Assembly: GCA_018260565.1 (NCBI GenBank)
Contig: JAGLAZ010000009.1
Location: 1 to 57,370 of the forward strand
Source of the DNA: Flavobacteriaceae bacterium
Lineage (GTDB): Bacteria > Bacteroidota > Bacteroidia > Flavobacteriales > Weeksellaceae
Direction of reading: 5' to 3'
Length of the DNA stretch: 57,370 nucleotides
The position numbers were made by a program, and so were the translations under genes. Shown here one piece after another: positions 36,016-44,626 of the stretch. A model generated the notes under the pieces. The model was given only the letters and a program-made list of their open reading frames with translations, was not told where the DNA came from and searched no databases. Numbering within the stretch: the first letter of the stretch is position 1; every line of letters begins with the position of its first letter.

Positions 36016-36023
36016 TATTTTTG
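36016..36023 (+). promoter_or_regulatory. Putative -7 promoter element of the Nfu gene
   Basis: TATTTTTG (exact TAnnTTTG). Its final G is the first base of an in-frame GTG that would otherwise look like a start; the box therefore favours the ATG at 36038, 14 nt downstream. Confidence 0.5.
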
Positions 36024-36037
36024 TGTCAAAATTTGAT

Positions 36038-36916
36038 ATGAGAGAACTGATTATAGAAGAAACGGCGAATCCTAAGGTTATAAAATATGTAACAGATTAT
36101 CAACTGATACCTGGTTCTGTGGAACTTGATAGAGAATCCGATATATCTGAAATACCCTTAGCACAAGAATTATTTAACTTTCCCTTTATTGATAAAATAT
36201 TTATCACTTCTAACTTTATCGCTGTGGCAAAACAAGATTTAGTTTCTTGGGATGATGTGAAAATAAGTCTAAAGAATGTGATAGAAGACGAATTGCTCGC
36301 GCACCCAAGAATTTATATCCAAAAAAACAAGCAGGTATTTCCTATTTACGCAGAAATGACTCCGAATCCTTCCGTAATGAAATTCGTTTCCGATAGAAGA
36401 ATTTTGGATGGTTTTTTAGAAATTAAAAAAGGAGAAATGCCGTATGAAATTCCTTTGGCTGTAGCTTTATTTAATGAGTTTGATTTCGTTGAAGAGGTAT
36501 TTATAAATGAAAACTTTGTGGCCGTTACAAAAAATGATAGCGGGGAATGGCACCAATGGATGAACCCCGTCCGCAGCTTTATTGCGGAATATCTGCAGGC
36601 TGGAAATATAGTAGCGCATATTCCTGGGAACCGACATGATAAACCAGTAGAGAGCATCACAAATAGAGAATACAGCGAAGATGAGCAGAGAATATCAGAT
36701 ATTTTAGAAGAATATGTAGCTCCTGCGGTGGAAGGCGATGGTGGCAAAATCTCACTCCTACAATACATACCAGAAACCAAAACCGCAAAAATGTTATTAC
36801 AGGGGGCCTGCTCTGGTTGCCCCAGTTCTACTGCAACATTAAAAGGAGGAATAGAAAATGTCTTAAAACAATTCGTACCAGAACTGGTGCATCATGTGGA
36901 GGCGGTGAATGGATAG
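36038..36916 (+). CDS. NifU-like Fe-S scaffold with two tandem Nfu N-terminal domains
   Basis: 292 aa from the ATG at 36038 (MRELIIEETANP). Residues about 1-95 and 100-195 are two copies of the Nfu_N fold (matching blocks NPKVIKYVTDYQL / NPSVMKFVSDRRI, EIPLAQELFNF / EIPLAVALFNE). The C-terminal about 75 residues are the NifU domain with VEGDGGKISL and the CxxC cluster site GACSGCPSS. It carries or delivers [4Fe-4S] clusters. Monocistronic; no other Fe-S assembly gene is nearby. Confidence 0.9.
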   Translation: MRELIIEETANPKVIKYVTDYQLIPGSVELDRESDISEIPLAQELFNFPFIDKIFITSNFIAVAKQDLVSWDDVKISLKNVIEDELLAHPRIYIQKNKQVFPIYAEMTPNPSVMKFVSDRRILDGFLEIKKGEMPYEIPLAVALFNEFDFVEEVFINENFVAVTKNDSGEWHQWMNPVRSFIAEYLQAGNIVAHIPGNRHDKPVESITNREYSEDEQRISDILEEYVAPAVEGDGGKISLLQYIPETKTAKMLLQGACSGCPSSTATLKGGIENVLKQFVPELVHHVEAVNG

Positions 36917-37200
36917 GAAATAAGAAAAAGTCTTACCAAACAATCTGATTTGGTAAAATAATAGTTTTCAAAACCCTTTATGTTAGAATACTACTACTAC
37001 GAGTTGGATAGGCATAATTTTATTTCAATTATTTTGTGTTCGGTATCCTATTATCTAGTCTTTTCAACTGAAGATTTACTATTGTTATGGTATGATGTAT
37101 TCTTAAATGAATGATACTTTCTTGGTTAGAGACCCATGATTGCATCTAACCGCATTGATCTTTATATGACACAAAGTCTAAATTTCTACACCCAATTCCG
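36917..37200. other. Intergenic region upstream of hemH
   Basis: This 284-bp AT-rich stretch before the hemH promoter and repeat copy 3 shows no open frame, hairpin or RNA that I can support. Confidence 0.5.
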
Positions 37201-37208
37201 TACTTTTG
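37201..37208 (+). promoter_or_regulatory. Putative -7 promoter element of hemH
   Basis: TACTTTTG (exact TAnnTTTG) ends 3 nt before repeat copy 3. Transcription would begin at about the first base of the repeat, making the whole repeat the 5' leader of the hemH mRNA. Confidence 0.5.
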
Positions 37209-37211
37209 TAA

Positions 37212-37293
37212 GCGCCCCGGCCTGAGCGGAGCTCTTTTTATGAGGAGGAACGACGAGTAAAAAAGCGGGAGCGAAGGACGGATAAGGCGCCCC
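37212..37293 (+). repeat. Dispersed hairpin repeat, copy 3
   Basis: 82 bp. Ends: gcgccccggcctgagcgg at the left, and agcgggagcgaaggacgga then gcgcccc at the right, so the element is bounded by the direct repeat GCGCCCC. The centre is shorter than in copies 1 and 2 and quite different (atgaggaggaacgacgag) between a T-run and an A-run that can pair. It occupies the predicted hemH leader, ending 22 nt before the start codon. Confidence 0.8.
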
Positions 37294-37315
37294 AAAAATA
37301 AAACGAAATCTTACG

Positions 37316-38371
37316 GTGAAATATACATCTGCACAAGCCCTTCAGGCTAAAAAAGGAATTTTATTGGTGAATTTAGGTTCACCCCGCTCCACATCAGTTG
37401 CTGATGTGCGGGAATATTTGGACGAATTCCTGATGGATGAAAAGGTGATAGACTATCCTTGGTTTTTACGCTCACTTTTGGTGCAGGGCATCATATTAAA
37501 TACGCGGCCTAAAAAATCTGCCGCTGCATACCAGACTGTTTGGACTCCTGAAGGCTCACCGCTCATTGTGCTTACTGAAAAAATAAAGCAAAAATTGGCT
37601 CCGCTCGTAGATGTTCCAGTTGAAATAGGGATGCGTTATGCAGAACCCAGTATAGAAACTGGCCTTGCTAAGCTACAGGCACAAGGGGTAAATGAGGTTG
37701 TCATTTTCCCACTCTACCCGCAATATGCAATGAGCACCACGGAGACAGTGATAGATAAGGCAGAGGAAGTCCGGAAAAAGACCTTTCCTGAAATGAAGAT
37801 TACTTATGTAGATCCTTTTTATAAAAGAGAAATCTATATAAACGCACTTGCGGCTTCTATTGCGCGTAATCTTCCTGCAGAATATGATGCGTTGCAATTC
37901 TCCTACCACGGTGTTCCAGAGCGGCATTTATATAAAACGGATCCTACAAATAGTTGTAAAATAGGGAGTTGCTGCTTTGAGGAAGATAGACCTTCTCATA
38001 AATTTTGTTACCGCCACCAATGCTACAAAACCACCGAACTGGTGATTGCAAAACTTGGAATTCCCAAGGAAAAAGTAATAGTAAGTTTTCAATCGAGACT
38101 AGGAAAAGATAAATGGATAGAGCCTTATACGGATGAAACATTAGAAACTATCCCTGCAAAAGGTATTAAAAAACTTGCTGTAGCATGCCCTGCCTTCGTA
38201 TCCGATTGTCTGGAAACGCTGGAGGAAATTTCTGTAGAAGGTAAGGAGGAATTTTTACATGCTGGAGGCGAAGAATTCCATTATTTGCCATGCCTAAATG
38301 ATGATGATGAATGGATTTCGGTAGTAAAACAGCTCTGTGAAGAGCGTATGCAGGATTTCTACTTGGTATAA
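37316..38371 (+). CDS. hemH: Ferrochelatase
   Basis: 351 aa starting at GTG (MKYTSAQALQAKKGILLVNLGSPRS); no ATG is available before the conserved LVNLGSP. It inserts iron into protoporphyrin IX. The catalytic histidine is in SYHGVPERHL. At about residues 213-236 a Cys-rich segment, SCKIGSCCFEEDRPSHKFCY then RHQC, supplies five cysteines, resembling the internal [2Fe-2S] sites known in some bacterial ferrochelatases. It is soluble or peripheral. Its stop abuts the stop of the convergent CvfB-like gene with no spacing, and no terminator is evident there. Confidence 0.95.
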   Translation: MKYTSAQALQAKKGILLVNLGSPRSTSVADVREYLDEFLMDEKVIDYPWFLRSLLVQGIILNTRPKKSAAAYQTVWTPEGSPLIVLTEKIKQKLAPLVDVPVEIGMRYAEPSIETGLAKLQAQGVNEVVIFPLYPQYAMSTTETVIDKAEEVRKKTFPEMKITYVDPFYKREIYINALAASIARNLPAEYDALQFSYHGVPERHLYKTDPTNSCKIGSCCFEEDRPSHKFCYRHQCYKTTELVIAKLGIPKEKVIVSFQSRLGKDKWIEPYTDETLETIPAKGIKKLAVACPAFVSDCLETLEEISVEGKEEFLHAGGEEFHYLPCLNDDDEWISVVKQLCEERMQDFYLV

Positions 38372-39223
38372 TTATTCACCTAAGTCTTCCAAGGGAGGAA
38401 GTGCTATATGGTCCTGACGGATGATTATTTTTTCAGCTTTATAGAGACTTCCAATCGCTTTTTTAAAGTTCTTCTTGCTCATTTCAAGTTTATATAGAAT
38501 TTCTTCAGGGTTGCTGCTATCGGAAAGATAAAGTATACCATTATTTTTTACCAGTTCGTTATAAACTTTTACGGCAAACGTATCGAGATGCTCAATACCC
38601 GTACGCTGTAGGCTGACATCAATTTTACCATCATCGCGAATGGATTTAATATAGCCTATTTCTGTAGATAAGGGATATAGTTTTTTAAATACTTCTGAAG
38701 CATACACCAGACCGAGGTATTTTTTTTCAATGACTACGTTCCATCCTAGATCTCCTTCACCGAGAAGTAATATAGAAACTTCTTGTCCTTCTATAAAAGG
38801 TAATTCTTGGCGTGCATAGGTAAGATTTCTTTTAAATTTTGCAGTACCCGTAATAAGTCCTGTTTCTTCATCCTGATAAACATAAAGGGCATAGCGCTTT
38901 CCTACTGTCATTTTGCCGCGCTGTTCCGTATAAGGCACAAATAAATCTTTTATAATTCCCCAATCTATAAAAGCTCCTGTGGGCAGTACCTCAATACACT
39001 CCATCACGGCATATTCTCCTACTTCCGCATAAGGAATTTCTGTGGTGGCTCTAAGCTCTTTGCCATCCTGATAAACAAAGGCTTTTACTTCAGTACCTAC
39101 ATCCATGTCTGGTAAAGTAAAAATGTTCGGCATTAGGCATATCATTCCCGTGGCATCTATACACATCCATCCATCGCTTACTTTTTCCTTTACTGTAAGG
39201 CAGTTTGTTTTCCCGATTTCCAT
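38372..39223 (-). CDS. CvfB/YitL-like S1 RNA-binding protein
   Basis: 283 aa, built of successive S1-like OB folds (about 1-65, 66-140, 145-205) and a C-terminal winged-helix-like part (about 225-275, MSKKNFKKAIGSLYKAEKII). AFIDWGIIKDLFVPYTEQRG and DGKIDVSLQRTG are typical of CvfB, which binds RNA and influences virulence gene expression in firmicutes. Ends directly against hemH. Cytosolic. Confidence 0.88.
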   Translation of the reverse strand: MEIGKTNCLTVKEKVSDGWMCIDATGMICLMPNIFTLPDMDVGTEVKAFVYQDGKELRATTEIPYAEVGEYAVMECIEVLPTGAFIDWGIIKDLFVPYTEQRGKMTVGKRYALYVYQDEETGLITGTAKFKRNLTYARQELPFIEGQEVSILLLGEGDLGWNVVIEKKYLGLVYASEVFKKLYPLSTEIGYIKSIRDDGKIDVSLQRTGIEHLDTFAVKVYNELVKNNGILYLSDSSNPEEILYKLEMSKKNFKKAIGSLYKAEKIIIRQDHIALPPLEDLGE

Positions 39224-39279
39224 ATGCGCAATTTTTATTTATTTGAAAAATCCAAAGGTACTAGATGTTTTCGGATAGC

Positions 39280-39308
39280 ATAAACGCCGCTTTAATGGCG
39301 GCGTTTAT
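39280..39308 (-). terminator. Terminator of the DUF892 gene
   Basis: An 11-bp GC-rich stem (ataaacgccgc, 39280-39290, with 39298-39308) and loop tttaatg. It lies between the cvfB-like promoter region and the DUF892 stop. Confidence 0.8.
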
Positions 39309-39327
39309 ATTAAAATTAAAATTGAAA

Positions 39328-39873
39328 TTATTTCTTTTTTGCATTTATATTGATTTCAGTTTTAGCCAGTTTGGTTAAATCTTTATCACATGCTTTTTCT
39401 TCTTTCAGCGTTTCCAAAAGTAATGTAAGAGCTTCTTTTTCACCTAAAATTTTCGCGAATGTAGCTGCTGTACCATAACTGGCAATTTCATAGTGTTCCA
39501 CTTTTTGAGCTGCAGCAATAATACCAGCATCACGCACTGCTCCCGGCTCGGTCTCCTTCATAATGCTCTTCCCTTCCTTTAGAATTCCTTCCATAGCATC
39601 ACATTTTTCTTTTTCTGCCTTTTCTCCAACACTCTTAAAAGCTGATTTTAGCCTCTCTATCTGGTTTTTAGTTTCAGATAAATGCTTTTCTAATGCACTT
39701 TTTAATTTCTTACTAGTAGCATTATCGGCCATAGTGGGAAGTTCTTTACTAAGTGCATCTTCCGCCCAATATAAATCTTTGAGACTGTGCACAAATAATT
39801 CTCTTAGATTTTCTGCAGCGTCAGGAGCTGCATCTATTTGGTCTTTTTTTTTAGGGCTTGCTTTTTTTGCCAT
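39328..39873 (-). CDS. DUF892 (YciE/YciF-like) ferritin-like protein
   Basis: 181 aa. A basic, Ala/Lys-rich N-terminal tail is followed by a four-helix ferritin-like bundle: LRELFVHSLKDLYWAEDALS, then KHLSETKNQIERL and VEHYEIASYGT, with the E/H positions of a di-iron site. YciE/YciF proteins are induced by osmotic stress or are general-stress proteins; the enzymatic role is not defined. Monocistronic with its own terminator. Confidence 0.9.
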   Translation of the reverse strand: MAKKASPKKKDQIDAAPDAAENLRELFVHSLKDLYWAEDALSKELPTMADNATSKKLKSALEKHLSETKNQIERLKSAFKSVGEKAEKEKCDAMEGILKEGKSIMKETEPGAVRDAGIIAAAQKVEHYEIASYGTAATFAKILGEKEALTLLLETLKEEKACDKDLTKLAKTEININAKKK

Positions 39874-39919
39874 AATGTTAAAAATTTAAAGTAAAGCTAA
39901 TTATTTAAGCCTGCATTTC

Positions 39920-40387
39920 CTAATAAATACTAAGGATTTTTTGGCTAATTCCGAAAAAAACGAATTCGTCTCCTGGTTTTTTTCCTTTTAAAAATTTTCC
40001 AAGAGGACTTTCAGCAGTAATAGCGTAAAATCTTGTTCCTTGAAAGAAAAATTCTCCATACCCTACAGAAATATAAAATCTTGCTTTATTGGTAATTATA
40101 ACACTTCCTATAGTCACGGTATCCATCTCACGATACTGTACCAAACGCATATTATGCCTTAGATTTTTTACATTATATAGAGCTAGGTCCACTCTAATAA
40201 GCTCTTGTGCTAGATGCTCTCTTTGAGTCTCCCATGTGGTTCCTCCTGATCGTTTGGTTTCTATATTCGCCTCTTTAGTAGTTTTCATATATCGTTCCAA
40301 GAGGTTTTGTTTGGAAATAATTAAATCCAAAAGATGGTTGCGGAGTTCCTTTTTATCGTAAATTTCAGAACTTTCAGATACTTCCAT
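39920..40387 (-). CDS. GreA/GreB C-terminal-domain-like protein
   Basis: 155 aa from the ATG at 40387 (MEVSESSEIYDKKELRNHLL); an upstream TTG (40447) would add 20 residues. A predicted N-terminal helical hairpin is followed by a beta-rich domain (GSVIITNKARFYISVGY, then YAITAESPLGKFLKGKKPGD) resembling the FKBP-like C-terminal domain of GreA/GreB transcript-cleavage factors. Such short Bacteroidota proteins are sometimes mislabelled 3-oxoacyl-ACP synthase. The role is unproven; it may bind RNA polymerase. Confidence 0.65.
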   Translation of the reverse strand: MEVSESSEIYDKKELRNHLLDLIISKQNLLERYMKTTKEANIETKRSGGTTWETQREHLAQELIRVDLALYNVKNLRHNMRLVQYREMDTVTIGSVIITNKARFYISVGYGEFFFQGTRFYAITAESPLGKFLKGKKPGDEFVFFGISQKILSIY

Positions 40388-40578
40388 ATGACGGGTTGTG
40401 CTGCAATAATTAATCCAATTCTTATTTAAAATAACACCATACCCCAAGGTAAAATTTAAATGTCTTATTGATATATCCTATGTAAATGATAAGAAAAGTA
40501 GTCCTAATATTCCTTTTTATTTAACGATATTTGTATCTTGAAATTAAGTGAAAATACATTTATTTATTTACCTAATAT

Positions 40579-40611
40579 TTGTATTTAAATCGTAAGAGGT
40601 TATTATTTTTG
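40579..40611 (+). promoter_or_regulatory. Promoter of nrdB (TTG-N22-TATTTTTG)
   Basis: TTG at 40579-40581 and TATTTTTG at 40604-40611, spacer 22 nt, which is consensus spacing for the flavobacterial TTG/TAnnTTTG promoter. The start codon is 25 nt after the box. Confidence 0.6.
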
Positions 40612-40636
40612 ACTAACTTAATACAGAACATCCATC

Positions 40637-41611
40637 ATGAGTATATTTGAAAAAAGAGTAAGCTACAAACCCTTTGAGTATCCAGAAGTTTTAAAGTTCG
40701 TGGATGCTATTAATAAAGCCTTTTGGGTACATTCCGAAGTGGATTTTACTGCTGATATTCAAGATTTTCACTCCCAACTGCTTCCTCATGAAAAAAAGGC
40801 AGTAAAACATGCTTTGCTCGCCATTGCGCAGATTGAAGTATCCGTAAAAACCTTTTGGGGGAATCTCTATAACCATTTACCAAAGCCAGAACTCAACGGT
40901 CTGGGTGCCACATTTGCAGAATGTGAGTTTCGACATTCCGAAGCATATTCCCGCCTCCTTACAGTATTAGGATATGATGATGAGTTTACCCACGCAGTGG
41001 AAACTGCAGCACTTAAGAAGCGCATTGATTTTCTCACAAAAGTGTTACAAAACTCCTCAAGCACCAGCCCTAAAGAGTATGTTTCATCTTTGCTTATGTT
41101 CAGTATTCTGATAGAAAATGTATCCTTATTCTCCCAGTTTGCTATTATTTTAAGCTTCACACGGTTCCGCGGCTTCCTTAAAAATGTTAGCAATATTATC
41201 GCTTGGACCTCCGTGGATGAGCAGATTCATGCAAATGCAGGAATGTATCTCATCAATAAAATTTTAGAAGAACAGCCAGATCTTTTAAACGAAGATGATA
41301 AGGAGAATATTTACAGCCTTATAAAAGAATCTATTTTAGTAGAGGAAGAAATTTTAAGCTGGATTTTTGAAGATGGAGATCTGGAAAACTGCTCACAGAA
41401 AAATCTTTTACACTTTATGAAATATCGCGTAGATGATAGCCTAATAAACATTGGGATGAAACCCCTCTTTAATATTGCTGAGGAAGATTACGCCCCCATG
41501 AAATGGTTTGAAGAGGAAGTATTTGCACATGCATCAGATGATTTCTTTGCTAAAAGACCTACTGCATATACCAAGCACGATAAAAGTATAACTGCAATGG
41601 ATTTGTTTTAA
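40637..41611 (+). CDS. nrdB: Ribonucleoside-diphosphate reductase small subunit
   Basis: 324 aa, class I R2 protein. The di-iron/radical helices show ECEFRHSEAYSRLL (Glu, His and the candidate radical Tyr) and, later, WTSVDEQIHANAGMYL (Glu, His). The C-terminal TAMDLF is the tail that would dock the large subunit. Supplies the tyrosyl radical for dNTP synthesis. Its partner nrdA follows after 175 bp that include repeat copy 4. Confidence 0.95.
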   Translation: MSIFEKRVSYKPFEYPEVLKFVDAINKAFWVHSEVDFTADIQDFHSQLLPHEKKAVKHALLAIAQIEVSVKTFWGNLYNHLPKPELNGLGATFAECEFRHSEAYSRLLTVLGYDDEFTHAVETAALKKRIDFLTKVLQNSSSTSPKEYVSSLLMFSILIENVSLFSQFAIILSFTRFRGFLKNVSNIIAWTSVDEQIHANAGMYLINKILEEQPDLLNEDDKENIYSLIKESILVEEEILSWIFEDGDLENCSQKNLLHFMKYRVDDSLINIGMKPLFNIAEEDYAPMKWFEEEVFAHASDDFFAKRPTAYTKHDKSITAMDLF

Positions 41612-41617
41612 GGGTTT

Positions 41618-41703
41618 GGGCGCCTAATCCGCCTTCCGTTCCCGCTTTTTCTGTTCTCGTCTTGGGACGATACCAGAAAAGAGCTCCACTCAGGTCGGGG
41701 CGC
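41618..41703 (-). repeat. Dispersed hairpin repeat, copy 4
   Basis: 86 bp on the minus strand: gcgccccgacctgagtgg at one end and agcgggaacggaaggcggat then ggcgccc at the other. The hairpin tip differs from copies 1-3 (tcgtc-ttgg-gacga stem inside a TTTTCTG/CAGAAAA base), so a stem is kept with different sequence. It starts 6 bp after the nrdB stop and separates nrdB from nrdA. Confidence 0.8.
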
Positions 41704-41786
41704 ATAAAGACTCTAATATAAAAGCCTACAACACAAATTTAAACAACACCAAGCCCTTAGACCGGCTGCAAAACCGTAATAACTAA

Positions 41787-43445
41787 ATGGAAGAAGAAAA
41801 AAATGATATCTGGTGGCTGAATGAAGAATCCGAACAGATGCTGAATCGTGGTTACCTCTTAAAAGGGGAAACCGTAACCGGCGCCATTGAAAGGATTACT
41901 ACTGCAGCTGCCAAACGCCTATATAAGCCAGAATTGCAACCCGCATTTCAGGAGATGATCACCAAAGGCTGGATCTCTTTTTCTTCTCCTATCTGGGCAA
42001 ATATGGGAACGCAGCGCGGTTTGCCCATCTCCTGCTTTAATGTCCATGTACCCGATAGTATAGAAGGCATCACCCATAAGTTGGGAGAAGTCATCATGCA
42101 AACCAAAATTGGAGGTGGTACTTCTGGATATTTTGGTGAACTTAGAAATCGTGGAACTGCAGTAACAGACAATGGCCAATCTTCTGGTGCTGTCTCCTTC
42201 ATGAAGCTCTTTGACACCTCTATGGATGTGGTTTCTCAAGGCGGTGTGCGCCGTGGTGCCTTTGCTGCTTATCTAGATATAGATCATGGTGATATAGAAG
42301 AATTTCTTCAAATCAAGGATGTGGGCAGCCCCCTTCAGAATCTTTTCACAGGGATATGCGTACCAGATTACTGGATGCAAGATATGGTGGAAGGTGATAT
42401 GGAGAAACGCCGCATCTGGGCGAAAGTAATTGAATCACGTCAAAAAAAGGGACTTCCTTACATATTTTTTACGGATAATGTAAATAGAAACAAACCTCAA
42501 GTTTATAAGGATAAAAGCATGATGATTAATGCAAGTAACCTTTGCTCTGAGATTATGCTACCATCCACGCGAGAGGAATCTTTTATATGCTGTTTATCTT
42601 CTATGAACTTAGAGTTATATGATGAATGGAAGGATACGGACGCTGTTAAATTGGCTATTTACTTTTTAGATGCTGTTTTGTCGGAATTTATTGATAAAAC
42701 AGAGGGAAATTACTACCTCCAAGGTGCCAGAAATTTTGCGCTTCGTCATAGAGCATTAGGATTAGGAGTATTAGGATATCACTCTTATTTGCAACGCAAT
42801 TCTATCCCTTTCGAAAGCTTTGAAGCTACTCAATTTAATGCCAAAGCTTTTAGACATATTAGCGAACAAGCAACTATAGCTTCCAAAGAATTGGCAAATA
42901 TTTATGGAGAACCGGAGGTACTTCAAGGTTATGGAATGCGTAATACTACTTTACTAGCAATAGCCCCTACTACCTCATCTAGTGCTATTTTAGGGCAAAC
43001 CTCTCCAGGGATAGAACCTATTCCTTCAAACTATTTTAAGGCGGGATTAGCGAAAGGGAATTTTATGCGGAGAAATAAATATCTACTAAAACTTATTCAG
43101 GAAAAAGGAATAGACAATGAGGAAACTTGGAGAAGCATTATGCTAAATCACGGATCCGTGCAGCATCTGGAGGCACTAACACCTCATGAAAGATTAGTTT
43201 TTAAAACCTTCATGGAGATTTCACCTATGGAAATTATCTCTCAAGCAGCACAAAGACAGCAGTATATAGACCAGTCCCAATCATTAAACCTAATGATCCC
43301 CTCTTCTATGCCAGTAAAGGATGTAAACTTTCTCCTTGTAGAAGCTTGGAAAAAAGGTGTAAAGACCTTGTATTATCAGAGAAGTTCTTCCGTTTCTAAG
43401 GAAATGATGGTAGATTTTATTAGTTGTAAAAGCTGCGAGGCCTAA
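41787..43445 (+). CDS. nrdA: Ribonucleoside-diphosphate reductase large subunit (short form)
   Basis: 552 aa, shorter than E. coli NrdA because there is no N-terminal ATP-cone. Catalytic residues: Cys in PISCFNVHVPDS, the NxCxE radical site in SNLCSEIM, Cys in CCLSSMNLE, the tyrosine pair in TLYYQRSSS, and a C-terminal CKSCEA redox pair. Reduces ribonucleotides with the NrdB radical. Loss of the ATP-cone means that classical dATP activity control is not expected. A strong terminator follows. Confidence 0.95.
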   Translation: MEEEKNDIWWLNEESEQMLNRGYLLKGETVTGAIERITTAAAKRLYKPELQPAFQEMITKGWISFSSPIWANMGTQRGLPISCFNVHVPDSIEGITHKLGEVIMQTKIGGGTSGYFGELRNRGTAVTDNGQSSGAVSFMKLFDTSMDVVSQGGVRRGAFAAYLDIDHGDIEEFLQIKDVGSPLQNLFTGICVPDYWMQDMVEGDMEKRRIWAKVIESRQKKGLPYIFFTDNVNRNKPQVYKDKSMMINASNLCSEIMLPSTREESFICCLSSMNLELYDEWKDTDAVKLAIYFLDAVLSEFIDKTEGNYYLQGARNFALRHRALGLGVLGYHSYLQRNSIPFESFEATQFNAKAFRHISEQATIASKELANIYGEPEVLQGYGMRNTTLLAIAPTTSSSAILGQTSPGIEPIPSNYFKAGLAKGNFMRRNKYLLKLIQEKGIDNEETWRSIMLNHGSVQHLEALTPHERLVFKTFMEISPMEIISQAAQRQQYIDQSQSLNLMIPSSMPVKDVNFLLVEAWKKGVKTLYYQRSSSVSKEMMVDFISCKSCEA

Positions 43446-43461
43446 GATTTACTCCCCAAAA

Positions 43462-43490
43462 AAAACCTTACATTAAAAATGTAAGGTTTT
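43462..43490 (+). terminator. Terminator of nrdA
   Basis: A 12-bp stem (aaaaccttacat, 43462-43473, with 43479-43490), loop taaaa and a T-run, 16 bp after the nrdA stop. Confidence 0.9.
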
Positions 43491-43646
43491 TTTATGATTT
43501 TTTTAAAATTTCAGTTTACCAAAAGGTCTTTTAGCTAACACATTATACTTTAAACATCTTTATTACATGAGTCCATTATTATACTAAGTAAATATATGAT
43601 TTGTTAATTATTCATCTCAAGAAAAATATATGGTACCAATATAACC

Positions 43647-44626
43647 TAAAAATAGCTGCCTGTTTCCAGGCAGCTTTTACATTTTTCAAATCAGAACTAT
43701 TTCTTTATCGCTTTGAATGTCTGAGATGTTCCATCAGTATATTTCACTTGGATCATATACACTCCTGAGCTTAGTTTAGAAAGATTCATCTCTCCCACCG
43801 GAGAATTAAACTGTGCAACTACTCTACCTGATGCATCTAATACAGCAGCTGATTTAAGTTTGTCGCTGTTGGTAATTTTTACAATATCAGAGAATGGGTT
43901 AGGATATATCTGTACCGCTTTTCCAACAAGACTGGTCTCCTGAGTACCTAAGCTTGTAGTGATAGCTATGGTGAAATTCCCTTCTGGTGAATCGGTTGAT
44001 CCAGACCAGTGACCAACGTTTACATAATACGTAGTACCCGCGACAGAAGTAAATGTGTAGGTTTCTCCACCGCCATTAACTCCTGCATCTGCACTACCTT
44101 GACAAGTAAATGCTCCACAAGATCCTGTGTAAACAGCTAATTTAGGATCAAAAGTAGATTGTACACCTGTGATAGCAACTGTAATAGGACCACCATTACC
44201 CGTAAATTTATACCATAATCCATCATTATTAGTACTACATCCTGTAACGAATCCACCTGATGTAGTACCTGCTCCATCTGTTACTACAGCAGAATAGGGT
44301 AAAGTGGCTTGGATAGCTCCTGAACATTCATCATTTACCGCAGCTGCTGGGCCCGTGGTAAAACTTCTAACAGTACATGAAGCAGATGAACTTGAACCAT
44401 TATAAGAATTAACAGTATAATAATAAGTAGTATTTGGTGCCAATGCTGAGGCTAATGTATAGGTTGTTACATTACCAAGATCCACATTATTAAGAATCTC
44501 AGTTCCACCGGAGGTAGTACCTAAAGATAATTTATAACCTGTTGCACCTGTAACGCTAGTCCATTTAATAGTTGGTTTTAATGGAACACCTGTAGCATTA
44601 AGACCTGGTGAATTTACAGTAGGACA
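43647..44626. repeat. 980-bp duplicated block, copy A
   Basis: By reading, every base matches 45696-46675 (constant offset 2049). It covers the terminator, the C-terminal about 310 codons of the downstream T9SS protein and nothing else. Identity stops abruptly at both edges. This is a recent gene-conversion tract or duplication. Confidence 0.9.
43654..43675 (-). terminator. Terminator of the downstream T9SS protein gene
   Basis: A 9-bp stem (agctgcctg, 43654-43662, with 43667-43675), loop tttc and a U-run on the minus strand. Confidence 0.85.
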
